A stretch of 64,000 nucleotides of DNA from Prostheceraeus crozeri (taxonomy: Eukaryota > Platyhelminthes > Polycladida > Euryleptidae): positions 19,316 through 83,315 of the forward strand of contig CAJQUW010014768.1 of NCBI GenBank assembly GCA_907163375.1. Direction: 5' to 3'. Shown here piece after piece: positions 44,013 to 59,900 of the stretch. The notes beneath the pieces were generated by a model. That model did not search any database, was not told where the DNA came from, and saw only the letters and a list, made by a program, of their open reading frames with translations. Each line of letters begins with the position of its first letter. Within the stretch, counting starts at the first letter, position 1. A program made the translations under genes and the position numbers.

Positions 44013-44994
44013 GCATATCCAAAACTATGTAGGCTACTCTTGTACTATGCTTATTCAGATTCAACTATGCTTATCCAGAACTATGTAGGCTACTCTTGTA
44101 CTATGCTTATCCAGAACTATGTAGGCTACTCTTGTACTATGCTTATCCAGAACTGTGTAGGATACCCTTTAACTATGCTTATCCAGAACTATGTAGGCTA
44201 CTCTTGTACTATGCTTATCCAGAACTATGTAGGCTACTCTTGTACTATGCTTATCCAGAACTATGTAGGCTACCCTTGTACTGTGCTTATCCAGAACTAT
44301 GTAGGCTACTCTTGCACTATGCTTATCCAGAACTGTGTAGGATACCCTTTAACTATGCTTATCCAGAACTATGTAGGCTACTCTTCTACTATGCTTATCC
44401 AGAACTGTGTAGGATACCCTTTAACTATGCTTATCCAGAACTATGTAGGCTACTCTTGTAGTATGCTTATCCAGAACTATGTGGGCTACTCTTGTACTGT
44501 GCTTATCCAGAACTATGTAGGCTACTCTTCAACTATGCTTATCCAGAACTATGTAGGCTACTCTTCAACTATGCTTATCCAGAACTATGTAGGCTACTCT
44601 TGTGCTGTGCTCATCCAGAACTGTGTAAGCTACTCTTGTACTGTGATCATCCAGAACTATGTATGCTGCTCTTGTACTATGCTTATCCAGAACTATGTAG
44701 GCTACTCTTGTGCTGTGCTCATCCAGAACTGTGTAAGCTACTCTTGTACTGTGCTCATCCAGAACTATGTATGCTGCTCTTGTACTATGCTTGCCCAGAA
44801 CTGTGTAGGCTAGTCTTGTACTATGCTTATCAAGAACTCTGTAGGCTACCCTTGTACTGTGCTTATCCAGAACTATGTATGCTGCTCTTCAACTATGCTT
44901 ATCCAGAACTATGTATGCTGCTCTCCAACTATGCTTATCCAGAACTATGTAGGCTGCTCTTCTACTATGCTTATCAAGAGCTACGTAGGCTACT
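44013..44994. repeat. Satellite B, block after exon 4
   Basis: About 27 units of the 36-bp repeat. Variants include TGTGTAGGATACCCTTTAAC (also present near 33725-33750 in the main block) and ATGTATGCTGCTCTTC. It becomes more diverged toward its right end and joins satellite C without spacer. Confidence 0.95.
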
Positions 44995-47900
44995 AGTTTT
45001 TTCATTAGTGGAAACCGAGGTAGGAAACAATATATTGATCAGTAATAATTTCAGTAGTTTTTTTTCATTAGTGGAAACCGAGGTAGGAAACAATATATTG
45101 ATTGGTAATAATTTCAGTAGTTTTTTTCATTAGTGGAAACCGAAGTAGGAAACAATATATTGATCAGTAATAATTTCAGTAGTTTTTTTATTAGTGGAAA
45201 CCGAAGTAGGAAACAATATATTGATCAGTAATAATTTCAGTAGTTTTTTTTATTAGTGGAAACCGAAGTAGGAAACAATATATTGATCAGTAATAATTTC
45301 AGTAGTTTTTTTATTAGTGGAAACCGAAGTAGGAAACAATATAATGATCGGTAATAATTTCAGTAGTTTTATTTATTAGTGGAAACCTAAGTAGTAAACA
45401 GTATGCTTTTCAGTAATAATTTCAGTAGTTTTTTTCATTAGTGGAAACCGAAGTAGGAAACAATATATTGATCAGTAATAATTTCAGTAGTTTTTTTCAT
45501 TAGTGGAAACCGAGGTAGGAAACAATATATTGATCAGTAATAATTTCATTAGTTTTTTTCATTAGTGGAAACCGAGGTAGGAAACAATATATTGATCAGT
45601 AATAATTTCAGTAGTTTTTTTCATTAGTGGAAACCGAGGTAGGAAACAATATATTGATCAGCAATAATTTCAGCAGTTTTTTTCATTAGTAGAAACCGAA
45701 GTAGGAAACAATATATTGAACAGCAATAATTTCAGTAGTTTTTTTCATTAGTGGAAACCGAAGTAGGAAACCGTTTTTTGATCAGTAATAATTTCAGCAG
45801 TTTTTTCATAAGCGGAAACCGATGTAGGAAACAGTATACTGATAAGTAATAATTTCATTAGTTTTTTTCATTAGTGGAAACCGAAGTAGGAAACAATATA
45901 TTGATCAGTAATAATTTCAGTAGTTTTTTTCATTAGCGGAAACCGAGGTAGGAAACATTTTGTTGATCAGTAATAATTTCAGTAGTTTTTTTCAATAGTG
46001 GAAACCGATGTAGGAAACAGTTTGTTGATCAGTAATAATTTCATTAGGTTTTTTTATTAGTGGAAACCAAGGTAGGAAACAATATATTGATCAGTAATAA
46101 TTTCATTAGTTTTTTTCATTAGTGGAAACCGAGGTAGGAAACAGTTTGTTGATCAATCATAATTTCAGTAGTTTTTTTCATTAGTGGAAACCGAGGTAGG
46201 AAACAATATATTGATCAGTAATAATTTCAGCAGTTTTTTTCATTAGTGGAAACCGAGGTAGGAAACAATATATTGATCAGTAATAATTTCATTAGTTTTT
46301 TTCATTAGTGGAAACCGAAGTAGGAAACAATATATTGATCAGTAATAATTTCAGTAGTTTTTTTCATTAGTGGAAACCGAAGTAGGAAACAATATATTGA
46401 ACAGCAATAATTTCAGTAGTTTTTTTCATTAGTGGAAACCGAAGTAGGAAACAGTTTATTGATCAGTAATAATTTCAGCAGATTTTTCATAAGCGGAAAG
46501 CGATGTAGGAAACAGTATACTGATAAGTAATAATTTCATTAGTTTATTTCATTAGTGGAAACCGAAGTAGGAAACAATATATTGATCAGTAATAATTTCA
46601 GTAGTTTTTTTCATTAGCGGAAACCGAGGTAGGAAACATTTTGTTGATCAGTAATAATTTCAGTAGTTTTTTTCAATAGTGGAAACCGTGGTAGGAAACA
46701 GTTTGTTGATCAGTAATAATTTCATTAGTTTTTTTTATTAGTGGAAACCAAGGTAGGAAACAGTATATTGATCAGTAATAATTTTTAGAATTTTTCTTCA
46801 TTAGTGGAAACCGAGGTAGGAAACAGTTTGTTGATCAATCATAATTTCAGTAGTTTTTTTCATTAGTGGAAACCGAGGTAGGAAACAATATATTGATCAG
46901 TAATAATTTCAGCAGTTTTTTTCATTAGTGGAAACCGAGGTAGGAAACAATATATTGATCAGTAATAATTTCAGCAGTTTTTTTCATTAGTGGAAACCGA
47001 AGTAGGAAACAATATATTGAACAGCAATAATTTCAGTAGTTTTTTTCATTTGTGGAAACCGAAGTAGGAAACAGTTTTTTGATCAGTAAAAATTTCAGCA
47101 GTTTTTTCTTAAGCGGAAACCGATGTAGGAAACAGTATACTGATCAGTAATAATTTCAGTAGTTTTGTTATTAGTGGAAACCGAAGTAGGAAACAGTTTG
47201 TTGATCTCTAATAATTTCGGTAGTTTTTTTCATTAGTAGAAACCGAGGTAGGAAACAATATATTGATCAGTAATAATTTCAGCAGTTTTTTTCATTAGTG
47301 GAAACCGAAGTTGGAAACAGTTTGTTGATCACTATTAATTTCAGTAGTTTTTTCCATTAGTGGAAACCGAAGTAGGAAACAATATATTGATCAGTAATAA
47401 TTTCAGTAGTTTTTTTCATTAGTGGAAACCGAAGTAGGAAACAATATATTGATCAGTAATAACGTCAGTAGTTTTTTTCATTAGTGGAAACCGAAGTAGG
47501 AAACAATATATTGATCAGTAATAATTTCATTAGTTTTTTCATTAGTGGAAACCGAGGTAGGAAACAGTTTGTTGATCAATCATAATTTCAGTAGTTTTTT
47601 TCATTAATGGAAACCGAGGTAGGAAACAGTATATTGATCAGTAATAATTTCAGTAGTTTTTTCCATCAGTGGAAACCGAGGTAGGAAACAATATATTGAT
47701 CAGTAATAATTTCAGCAGTTTTTTCTTAAGCGGAAACCGATGTAGGAAACTGTACACTGATCAGTAATAATTTCATTGGTTTTGGTATTAGTGGAAACCG
47801 AGGTAGGAAACAATATATTGATCAGTAATAATTTCAGTAGTTTTTTTTCATTAGTGGAAACCGAGGTAGGAAACAATTTATTGATCAGTAATAATTTCAG

Positions 47901-50900
47901 CAGTTTTTTTCATTAGTGGAAACAGAAGTAGGAAACAGTTTCCTGATCAGTAATAATTTCAGTAGTTTTTTCATTAGTGGAAACCGAAGTAGGAAACAGT
48001 TTTTTGATCAGTAATAATTTCAGCAGTTTTTTTCGTTAGTGGAAACCGATGTAGGAAACAGTATATTGATCAGTAATTATTTCAGTAGTTTTGTTATTAG
48101 TGGAAACCGAAGTAGGAAACAGTTTGTTGATCAGTATTAATTTCAGTAGTTTTTTTCATTAGTGGAAACCGAAGTAGGAAACAATATATTGATCAGTAAT
48201 AACGGCAGTAGTTTTTTTCATTAGTGGAAACCGAAGTAGGAAACAGTATATTGATCAGTAATAATTTTTAGAATTTTTCTTCATTAGTGGAAACCGAGGT
48301 AGGAAACAGTTTGTTGATCAGTAATAATTTCATTAGTTTTTTTCATTAGTGGAAACCAATGTAGGAAACAATATATTGATCACTAATAATTTCAGTAGTT
48401 TTTTTCATTAGTGGAAACCGAAGTAGGAAACAATATATTGAACATAAATAATTTCAACAGTTTTTTTCATTAGTGGAAACCGAGGTAGGAAACAGTTTAT
48501 TGATCAGTAATAATGTCAGTAGTTTTTTTCATTAGTGGAAACCGAAGTAGGAAACAGTTTGTTGATCAGTAATAATTTCAGCAGTTTTTTTCATTAGTAG
48601 AAACAGAAGTAGGAAACAGTTTGTTGATCAGTAATAATTTCAGTAGTTTTTTTCATTAGTGGAAACCGAAGTAGGAAACAGTTTGTTGATCAGTAATAAT
48701 TTCGGCAGTTTTTTTCATTAGTAGAAACCGAAGTAGGAAACAGTATACCGATCAATAATAATTTCAGTGGTTTTTTCATGAGTGGAAACCGAAGTAGGAA
48801 ACAATTTATTGATCAGTAAAAATTTCAACAGTTTTTTTCGTTAGTGGAAACCAAAGTAGGAGACAGTATTCTGATCAGTAATAACTTCAGCAGTTTTTTT
48901 CATTAGTGGAAACCGAAGTAGGAAACAGTTTGTTGATCAGTAATAATTTCAGTTTTTTTTTCATTGGTAGAAACCGAAGTAGGAAACCGTTTGTTGATCA
49001 GTAATAATTTCAGCAGTTTTTTATATTAGTGGAAACCGAAGTAGGAAACAGTTTGTTGATCAGTAATAATTTCCGTAGTTTTTTTCATTAGTAGAAACCG
49101 AAGTAGGAAACAGTATACTGATCAATAATAATTTCAGTGGTTTTTTTCATTAGTCGAGTTAGTTTTAGTTAGTTTTTTTTATATTAGTGGAAACCGAAGT
49201 AGGAAACAGTTTGTTGATCAGTAATAATTTCAGTAGTTTTTTTCATTAATGGAAACCGAGGTAGGAAACAATATATTGATCAGTAATAATTTCAGCAGTT
49301 TTTTTCATTAGTGGAAACCGAGGTAGGAAACAATATATTGATCAGTTCTAATTTCATTAGTTTTCTTCATTAGTGGAAACCGAGGTAGGAAACAGTTTGT
49401 TGATCAGTAATAATTTCATTAGTTTTTTTCATTAGTGGAAACCAATGTAGGAAACAATATATTGATCACTAATAATTTCAGTAGTTTTTTTCATTAGTGG
49501 AAACCGAAGTAGGAAACAATATATTGAACATAAATAATTTCAACAGTTTTTTTCATTAGTGGAAACCGAGGTAGGAAACAGTTTATTGATCAGTAATAAT
49601 GTCAGTAGTTTTTTTCATTAGTGGAAACCGAAGTAGGAAACAGTTTGTTGATCAGTAATAATTTCAGCAGTTTTTTTCATTAGTAGAAACAGAAGTAGGA
49701 AACAGTTTGTTGATCAGTAATAATTTCAGTAGTTTTTTTCATTAGTGGAAACCGAAGTAGGAAACAGTTTGTTGATCAGTAATAATTTCAGCAGTTTTTT
49801 TCATTAGTAGAAACCGAAGTAGGAAACAGTATACCGATCAATAATAATTTCAGTGGTTTTTTCATGAGTGGAAACCGAAGTAGGAAACAGTTTTTTGATC
49901 AGTAATAATTTCAGCAGTTTTTTCTTAAGTGGAAACCAAAGTAGGAGACAGTATTCTGATCAGTAATAACTTCAGCAGCTTTTTTCATTAGTGGAAACCC
50001 AGGTAGAAAACAATATATTGATCAGTAATAATTTCATTAGTATTTTTCATTAGTGGAAACCGAGGTAGGATACAGTTTGTTGATCAGTAATAATTTCAGC
50101 AGTTTTTTTCATTAGTGGAAACCGAGGTAGGAAACAATATATTGATCAGTTCTAATTTCATTAGTTTTTTTCATTAGTGGAAACCGATGTAGGAAACAGT
50201 TTGTTGATCAGTAATAATTTCAGCAGTTTTTTCTTTAGCGGAAACCGAAGTAGGAAACAGTTTGTTGATCACTATTAATTTCAGTAGTTTTTTTCATTAG
50301 TGGAAACCGAAGTAGGAAACATTATATTGATCAGTAATAATTTCAGTAGTTTTTTTCATTAGTGGAAACCGAAGTAGTAAACAATATATTGATCAGTAAT
50401 AACGTCGGTAGTTTTTTTCATTAGTGGAAACCGAAGTAGGAAACAGTATATTGATCAGTAATAATTTCAGTAGTTTTTTCCATCAGTGGAAACCGAGGTA
50501 GGAAACAATATATTGATCAGTAATAATTTCAGCAGTTTTTTCTTAAGCGGAAACCGATGTAGGAAACAGTATACTGATCAGTAATAATTTCATTAGTTTT
50601 GTTATTAGTGGAAACCGAGGTAGGAAACAATATATTGATCTCTAATAATTTCAGTAGTTTTTTCATTAGTGGAAACCGAGGTAGGAAACAATATATTGAT
50701 CAGTAATAATTTCAGCAGTTTTTTTCATTAGTGTTAACCGAAGTAGGAAACAATATATTGAACAGCAATAATTTCAGTAGTTTTTTTCATTAGTGGAAAC
50801 CGAAGTAGGAAACAGTTTTTTGATCAGTAATAATTTCAGCAGTTTTTTTCGTTAGTGGAAACCGATGTAGGAAACAGTATATTGATCAGTAATTATTTCA

Positions 50901-53900
50901 GTAGTTTTGTTATTAGTGGAAACCGAAGTAGGAAACAGTTTGTTGATCAGTAATAATTTCAGTAGTTTTTTTCATTAGTGGAAACCGAAGTTGGAAACAG
51001 TTTGTTGATCACTATTAATTTCAGTAGTTTTTTTCATTAGTGGAAACCGAAGTAGGAAACAATATATTGATCAGTAATAATTTCAGTAGTTTTTTTCATT
51101 AGTGGAAACCGAAGTAGGAAAAAGTATATTGATCAGTAATAATTTTTAGAATTTTTCTTCATTAGTGGAAACCGAGGTAGGAAACAGTTTGTTGATCAAT
51201 AATAATTTCATTAGTTTTTTTCATTAGTGGAAACCGAGGTAGGAAACGATATATTGATCACTAATAATTTCAGTAGTTTTTTTTCATTAGTGGAAACCGA
51301 AGTAGGAAACAATATATTGAACAGTAATAATTTCAGTAGTTTTTTTCATTAGTGGAAACGGAAGTAGGAAACAGTTTATTGATCAGTAATAATGTCAGTA
51401 GTTTTTTTCATTAGTGGAAACCGAAGTAGGAAACTGTTTGTTGATCAGTAATAATTTCAGCAGTTTTTTTCATTAGTGGAAACCGAAGTAGGAAACAGTT
51501 TGTTGATCAGTAAGAATTTCAGTAGTTTTTTTCATTAGTGGAAACCGAAGTAGGAAACAGTTTGTTGATCAGTAATAATTTCAGTAGTTTTTTTCATTAG
51601 TGGAAACCGAAGTAGGAAACAATATATTGATCAGTAATAATTTCAGTAGTTTTTTTATTAGTGGAAACCGAAGAAGGAAACAGTTTGTTGATCAGTAATA
51701 ATTTCAGTATTTTCTTTATATTAGTGGAAACCGAAGTAGGAAACAGTATACTGATCAATAATAATTTCAGTGGTATTTTCATTAGTCGAGTTAGTTTTAG
51801 TTAGTTTTTTTTATATTACTGGAAACCTAAGTAGGAAACAGTTTGTTGATCAGTAATAATTTCATTAGTTTTTTTCATTAGTAGAACCCTAAGTAGGAAA
51901 CAGTTTGTTGATCAGTAATAATTTCAGTAGTTTTTTTCATTAGTAGAAACCGAAGTACGAAACAGTTAGTTGATCAGTAATAATTTCAGTAGTTTTTTTA
52001 ATTAGTGGAAACCGAGGTAGGAAACAATTTTTTGATCATTAATAATTTCAGTAGTATTTTTCATTAGTGGAAACAGAAGTAGGAAACAATATATTGAACA
52101 GTAATAATTTCAGTAGTATTTTTCATTGGTGGAAACCGAAGTAGGAAACAGTTTTTTGATCAGTAATAATTTCAGCAGTTTTTTCTTAAGCGGAAACCGA
52201 TGTAGGAAACAGTATACTAATCAGTAATGATTTCATTAATTTTTTTCATTAGTGGAAACCGAAGTAGGAAACATTTTGTTGATCAGAAATAATTTCAGCA
52301 GTTTTTTTCATTAGTGGAAACCGAAGTAGGAAACAGTATACTGATCAGTAATAATTTCAGTAGTTTTTTTTCATTAGTGGAAACCGAAGTAGGAAACAGT
52401 TTGTTGATCAGTAATAATTTCATTAGTTTTTTTCATTAGTGGAAACCAAGGTAGGAAACAATATATTGATCACCAATAATTTCAATAGTTTTTTTCATTA
52501 GTGGAAACCGAAGTAGGAAACAATATACTGATCAGTAATAATTTCAGTAGTTTTTTTCATTAGTGGAAACCAAAGTAGGAAACAATATACTGATCAGTAA
52601 TAATTTCAGTGGTCCTTTCATTAGTGGAAACCGAAGTAGGAAACAGTTTGTTGATCAGTAATAATTTTAGTAGTTTTTTTTATTAGTAGAAACCGAGGTA
52701 GGAAACAATATACTGATCAGTAATAATTTCAGCAGTTTTTTTTCATTAGTGGAAACCGAAGTAGGAAACAGTTTGTTGATCAGTAATAATTCCTGTTGTT
52801 TTTTTCATTAGTGGAAACCGAAGTAGAAAACAGTTTGCTGATCAGTAATAATTTCAGCAGTTTTTTTCATTAGTGGAAACCGAAGTAGGAAACAATATAC
52901 TGATCAGTAATAATTTCAGTAGTTTTTTTCATTAGTGGAAACCGAAGTAGGAAACAATATACTGATCAGTAATAATTTCAGTAGTTTTTTTCATTAGTGG
53001 AAACCGAAGTAGGAAACAATTTGTTGATCAGTAATAATTTCATTAGTATTTTTCATTAGTGGATACCGAGGTAGGAAACAGTTTGTTGATCAGTAATAAT
53101 TTTAGTAGTTTTTTTTATTAGTAGAAACCGAGGTAGGAAACAATATACTGATCAGTAATAATTTCAGCAGTTTTTTTCATTAGTGGAAACCGAAGTAGGA
53201 AGCAGTATACTGATCAGTAATAATTTCAGCAGTTTTTTTCATTAGTGGAAACCGAAGTAGGAAACAGTTTGTTGATCAGTAATAATTTCAGTAGTTTTTT
53301 TCATTAGTGGAAACCGAAGTATTGATCAGTAATAATTTCAGTAGTTTTTTCATTAGTGGAAACCGAAGTAGGAAACAATATATTGATCAGCAATAATTTC
53401 TGCAGTTTTTTTCATTAGTGGAAACCGAAGTAGGAAACAGTTTGTTGATCAGTAATAATTTCAGTGGTCCTTTCATTAGTGGTACCCTAAGTAGGAAACA
53501 ATATATTGATCAGTAATAATTTCAGCAGTTTTTTTCATTACTGGAAACCGAAGTAGGAAACAGTATACTGATCAGTAATAATTTCAGCAGTTTTTTTAAT
53601 TAGTGGAAACCGAAGTAGGAAACAATATACTGATCAGTAATAATTTCAGTAGTTTTTTTCATTAGTGGAAACCGAAGTAGGAAACAATATACTGATCAGT
53701 AATAATTTCAGTAGTTTTTTTCATTAGTGGAAACCGAAGTAGGAAACAGTTTGTTGATCAGTAATAATTTCATTAGTATTTTTCATTAGTGGAAACCGAA
53801 GTAGGAAACAGTTTGTTGATCAGTAATAATTTCAGTAGTTTTTTTCATTAGTAGAAACCGAAGTAGAAAACAGTTTGTTGATCAGTAATAATTTCAGCAG

Positions 53901-56900
53901 TTTTTTTCATTAGTGGAAACCGAAGTAGGAAACAATATACTGATCAGTAATAATTTCAGTAGTTTTTTTCATTAGTGGAAACCGAGGTAGGAAACAGTTT
54001 GTTGATCAGTAATAATTTCAGTAGTTTTTTCCATCAGTGGAAACCGAGGTAGGAAACAATATATTGATCAGTAATAATTTCAGTAGTTTTTTCATTAGTG
54101 GAAACCGAAGTAGGAAACAATATATTGATCAGCAATAATTTCTGCAGTTTTTTTCATTAGTGGAAACCGAAGTAGGAAACAGTTTGTTGATCAGTAATAA
54201 TTTCAGTGGTCCTTTCATTAGTGGTACCCTAAGTAGGAAACAATATATTGATCAGTAATAATTTCAGCAGTTTTTTTCATTAGTGGAAACCGAAGTAGGA
54301 AACAGTATACTGATCAGTAATAATTTCAGCAGTTTTTTTAATTAGTGGAAACCGAAGTAGGAAACAGTTTGTTGATCAGTAATAATTTCAGTAGTTTTTT
54401 TCATTAGTAGAAACCGAAGTAGAAAACAGTTTGTTGATCAGTAATAATTTCAGCAGTTTTTTTCATTAGTGGAAACCGAAGTAGGAAACAATTTACTGAT
54501 CAGTAATAATTTCAGTAGTTTTTTTCATTAGTGGAAACCGAAGTAGGAAACAGTTTGTTGATCAGTAATAATTTCATTAGTATTTTTCATTAGTGGAAAC
54601 CGAGGTAGGAAACAGTTTGTTGATCAGTAATAATTTTAGTAGTTTTTTTTATTAGTAGAAACCGAGGTAGGAAACAGTATACTGATCAGTAATAATTTCA
54701 GTAGTTTTTTTTCATTAGTGGAAACCGAAGTAGGAAACAGTTTGTTGATCAGTAATAATTTCATTAGTTTTTTTCATTAGTGGAAACCAAGGTAGGAAAC
54801 AATATATTGATCACCAATAATTTCAATAGTTTTTTTCATTAGTGGAAACCGAAGTAGGAAACAATATACTGATCAGTAATAATTTCAGTAGTTTTTTTCA
54901 TTAGTGGAAACCAAAGTAGGAAACAATATACTGATCAGTAATAATTTCAGTAGTTTTTTTTTATATTAGTGGAAACCGAAGTAGGAAACAGTTTGTTGAT
55001 CAGTAATAATTTCAGCAGTTTTTTTCATTAGTGGAAACCGAAGTAGGAAACAATATACTGATCAGTAATAATTTCAGTAGTTTTTTTCATTAGTGGAAAC
55101 CGAAGTAGGAAACAATTTACTGATCAGTAATAATTTCAGTAGTTTTTTTCATTAGTGGAAACCGAAGTAGGAAACAGTTTGTTGATCAGTAATAATTTCA
55201 TTAGTATTTTTCATTAGTGGAAACCGAGGTAGGAAACAGTTTGTTGATCAGTAATAATTTTAGTAGTTTTTTTTATTAGTAGAAACCGAGGTAGGAAACA
55301 ATATACTGATCAGTAATAATTTCAGCAGTTTTTTTTCATTAGTGGAAACCGAAGTAGGAAACAGTTTGTTGATCAGTAATAATTCCTGTTGTTTTTTTCA
55401 TTAGTAGAAACCGAAGTAGAAAACAGTTTGCTGATCAGTAATAATTTCAGCAGTTTTTTTCATTAGTGGAAACCGAAGTAGGAAACAATATACTGATCAG
55501 TAATAATTTCAGTAGTTTTTTTCATTAGTGGAAACCGAAGTAGGAAACAATATACTGATCAGTAATAATTTCAGTAGTTTTTTTCATTAGTGGAAACCGA
55601 AGTAGGAAACAATTTGTTGATCAGTAATAATTTCATTAGTATTTTTCATTAGTGGAAACCGAGGTAGGAAACAGTTTGTTGATCAGTAATAATTTTAGTA
55701 GTTTTTTTTATTAGTAGAAACCGAGGTAGGAAACAATATACTGATCAGTAATAATTTCAGCAGTTTTTTTCATTAGTGGAAACCGAAGTAGGAAACAGTA
55801 TACTGATCAGTAATAATTTCAGCAGTTTTTTTAATTAGTGGAAACCGAAGTTGGAAACAATATACTGATCAGTAATAATTTCAGTAGTTTTTTTCATTAG
55901 TGGAAACCGAAGTAGGAAACAATATACTGATCAGTAATAATTTCAGCAGTTTTTTTCATTAGTAGAAACCGAAGTAGGAAACAGTATACCGATCAATAAT
56001 AATTTCAGTGGTTTTTTCATTAGTGGAAACGGAAGTAGGAAACAGTTTTTTGATCAGTAATAATTTCAGCAGTTTTTTCTTAAGTGGAAACCAAAGTAGG
56101 AGACAGTATTCTGATCAGTAATAACTTCAGCAGCTTTTTTCATTAGTGGAAACCGAAGTAGGAAACAGTTTGTTGATCAGTAATAATTTCAGTTTTTTTT
56201 TCATTGGTAGAAACCGAAGTAGGAAACCGTTTGTTGATCAGTAATAATTTCAGCAGTTTTTTATATTAGTGGAAACCGAAGTAGGAAACAGTTTGTTGAT
56301 CAGTAATAATTTCCGTAGTTTTTTTCATTAGTAGAAACCGAAGTAGGAAACAGTATACTGATCAATAATAATTTCAGTGGTTTTTTCATTAGTCGAGTTA
56401 GTTTTAGTTAGTTTTTTTTATATTAGTGGAAACCGAAGTAGGAAACAGTTTGTTGATCAGTAATAATTTCAGTAGTTTTTTTCATTATTGGAAACCGAGG
56501 TAGGAAACAATATATTGATCAGTAATAATTTCAGCAGTTTTTTTCATTAGTGGAAACCGAGGTAGGAAACAATATATTGATCAGTTCTAATTTCATTAGT
56601 TTTCTTCATTAGTGGAAACCGAGGTAGGAAACAGTTTGTTGATCAGTAATAATTTCATTAGTTTTTTTCATTAGTGGAAACCAATGTAGGAAACAATATA
56701 TTGATCACTAATAATTTCAGTAGTTTTTTTCATTAGTGGAAACCGAAGTAGGAAACAATATATTGAACATAAATAATTTCAACAGTTTTTTTCATTAGTG
56801 GAAACCGAGGTAGGAAACAGTTTATTGATCAGTAATAATGTCAGTAGTTTTTTTCATTAGTGGAAACCGAAGTAGGAAACAGTTTGTTGATCAGTAATAA

Positions 56901-59900
56901 TTTCAGCAGTTTTTTTCATTAGTAGAAACAGAAGTAGGAAACAGTTTGTTGATCAGTAATAATTTCAGTAGTTTTTTTCATTAGTGGAAACCGAAGTAGG
57001 AAACAGTTTGTTGATCAGTAATAATTTCAGCAGTTTTTTTCATTAGTAGAAACCGAAGTAGGAAACAGTATACCGATCAATAATAATTTCAGTGGTTTTT
57101 TCATGAGTGGAAACCGAAGTAGGAAACAATTTATTGATCAGTAAAAATTTCAACAGTTTTTTTCGTTAGTGGAAACCAAAGTAGGAGACAGTATTCTGAT
57201 CAGTAATAACTTCAGCAGTTTTTTTCATTAGTGGAAACCGAAGTAGGAAACAGTTTGTTGATCAGTAATAATTTCAGTTTTTTTTTCATTGGTAGAAACC
57301 GAAGTAGGAAACCGTTTGTTGATCAGTAATAATTTCAGCAGTTTTTTATATTAGTGGAAACCGAAGTAGGAAACAGTTTGTTGATCAGTAATAATTTCCG
57401 TAGTTTTTTTTCATTAGTAGAAACCGAAGTAGGAAACAGTATACTGATCAATAATAATTTCAGTGGTTTTTTCATTAGTCGAGTTAGTTTTAGTTAGTTT
57501 TTTTTATATTAGTGGAAACCGAAGTAGGAAACAGTTTGTTGATCAGTAATAATTTCAGTAGTTTTTTTCATTAATGGAAACCGAGGTAGGAAACAATATA
57601 TTGATCAGTAATAATTTCAGCAGTTTTTTTCATTAGTGGAAACCGAGGTAGGAAACAATATATTGATCAGTTCTAATTTCATTAGTTTTTTTCATTAGTG
57701 GAAACCGATGTAGGAAACAGTTTGTTGATCAGTAATAATTTCAGCAGTTTTTTCTTTAGCGGAAACCGAAGTAGGAAACAGTTTGTTGATCACTATTAAT
57801 TTCAGTAGTTTTTTTCATTAGTGGAAACCGAAGTAGGAAACATTATATTGATCAGTAATAATTTCAGTAGTTTTTTTCATTAGTGGAAACCGAAGTAGTA
57901 AACAATATATTGATCAGTAATAACGTCGGTAGTTTTTTTCATTAGTAGAAACCGAAGTAGGAAACAATATACTGATCAGTAATAATTTCAGTAGTTTTTT
58001 TCATTAGTGGAAACCAAAGTAGGAAACAATATATTGATCAGTAATAATTTCAGCAGTTTTTTCTTAAGCGGAAACCGATGTAGGAAACAGTATACTGATC
58101 AGTAATAATTTCATTAGTTTTTTTCATTAGTGGAAACCGAGGAAGGAAACAATATATTGATCAGTAATAATTTCAGTAGTTTTTTTCATTAGTGGAAACC
58201 GAAGTAGGAAACAGTATACTGATCAGTAATAATTTCAGCAGTTTTTTTCATTAGTGTTAACCGAAGTAGGAAACAATATATTGAACAGCAATAATTTCAG
58301 TAGTTTTTTTCATTAGTGGAAACCGAAGTAGGAAACAGTTTTTTGATCAGTAATAATTTCAGCAGTTTTTTTCGTTAGTGGAAACCGATGTAGGAAACAG
58401 TATATTGATCAGTAATAATTTCAGTAGTTTTGTTATTAGTGGAAACCGAAGTAGGAAACAGTTTGTTGATCAGTAATAATTTCAGTAGTTTTTTTCATTA
58501 GTGGAAACCGAAGTTGGAAACAGTTTGTTGATCACTATTAATTTCAGTAGTTTTTTTCATTAGTGGAAACCGAAGTAGGAAACAATATATTGATCAGTAA
58601 TAATTTCAGTAGTTTTTTTCATTAGTGGAAACCGAAGTAGGAAAAAGTATATTGATCAGTAATAATTTTTAGAATTTTTCTTCATTAGTGGAAACCGAGG
58701 TAGGAAACAGTTTGTTGATCAATAATAATTTCATTAGTTTTTTTCATTAGTGGAAACCGAGGTAGGAAACAATATATTGATCACTAATAATTTCAGTAGT
58801 TTTTTTTCATTAGTGGAAACCGAAGTAGGAAACAATATATTGAACAGTAATAATTTCAGTAGTTTTTTTCATTAGTGGAAACGGAAGTAGGAAACAGTTT
58901 ATTGATCAGTAATAATGTCAGTAGTTTTTTTCATTAGTGGAAACCGAAGTAGGAAACTGTTTGTTGATCAGTAATAATTTCAGCAGTTTTTTTCATTAGT
59001 GGAAACCGAAGTAGGAAACAGTTTGTTGATCAGTAAGAATTTCAGTAGTTTTTTTCATTAGTGGAAACCGAAGTAGGAAACAGTTTGTTGATCAGTAATA
59101 ATTTCAGTAGTTTTTTTCATTAGTGGAAACCGAAGTAGGAAACAATATATTGATCAGTAATAATTTCAGTAGTTTTTTTATTAGTGGAAACCGAAGAAGG
59201 AAACAGTTTGTTGATCAGTAATAATTTCAGTATTTTCTTTATATTAGTGGAAACCGAAGTAGGAAACAGTATACTGATCAATAATAATTTCAGTGGTATT
59301 TTCATTAGTCGAGTTAGTTTTAGTTAGTTTTTTTTATATTACTGGAAACCTAAGTAGGAAACAGTTATTTGATCAGTAATAATTTCAGTAGTTTTTTTCA
59401 TTAGTGGAAACAGAAGTAGGAAACAGTTTGTTGATCAGTAATAATTTCAGTAGATTTTTTCATTAGTAGAAACCGAAGTACGAAACAGTTAGTTGATCAG
59501 TAATAATTTCAGTAGTTTTTTTCATTAGTGGAAACCGAGGTAGGAAACAATTATTGATCATTAATAATTTCAGTAGTTTTTTCATTAGTGGAAACAGACG
59601 TAGGAAACAATATATTGAACAGTAATAATTTCAGTAGTATTTTTCATTGGTGGAAACCGAAGTAGGAAACAGTTTTTTGATCAGTAATAATTTCAGCAGT
59701 TTTTTCTTAAGCGGAAACCGATGTAGGAAACAGTATACTGATCATTAATGATTTCATTAATTTTTTTCATTAGTGGAAACCGAAGTAGGAAACATTTTGT
59801 TGATCAGAAATAATTTCAGCAGTTTTTTTCATTAGTGGAAACCGAAGTAGGAAACAGTATACTGATCAGTAATAATTTCAGTAGTTTTTTTCATTAGTGG

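Noticed and set aside
51597-51782. 61-residue minus-strand frame identical to one at 59120-59305
   Set aside because: The identity comes from the 7.52-kb satellite duplication, not from conserved coding.
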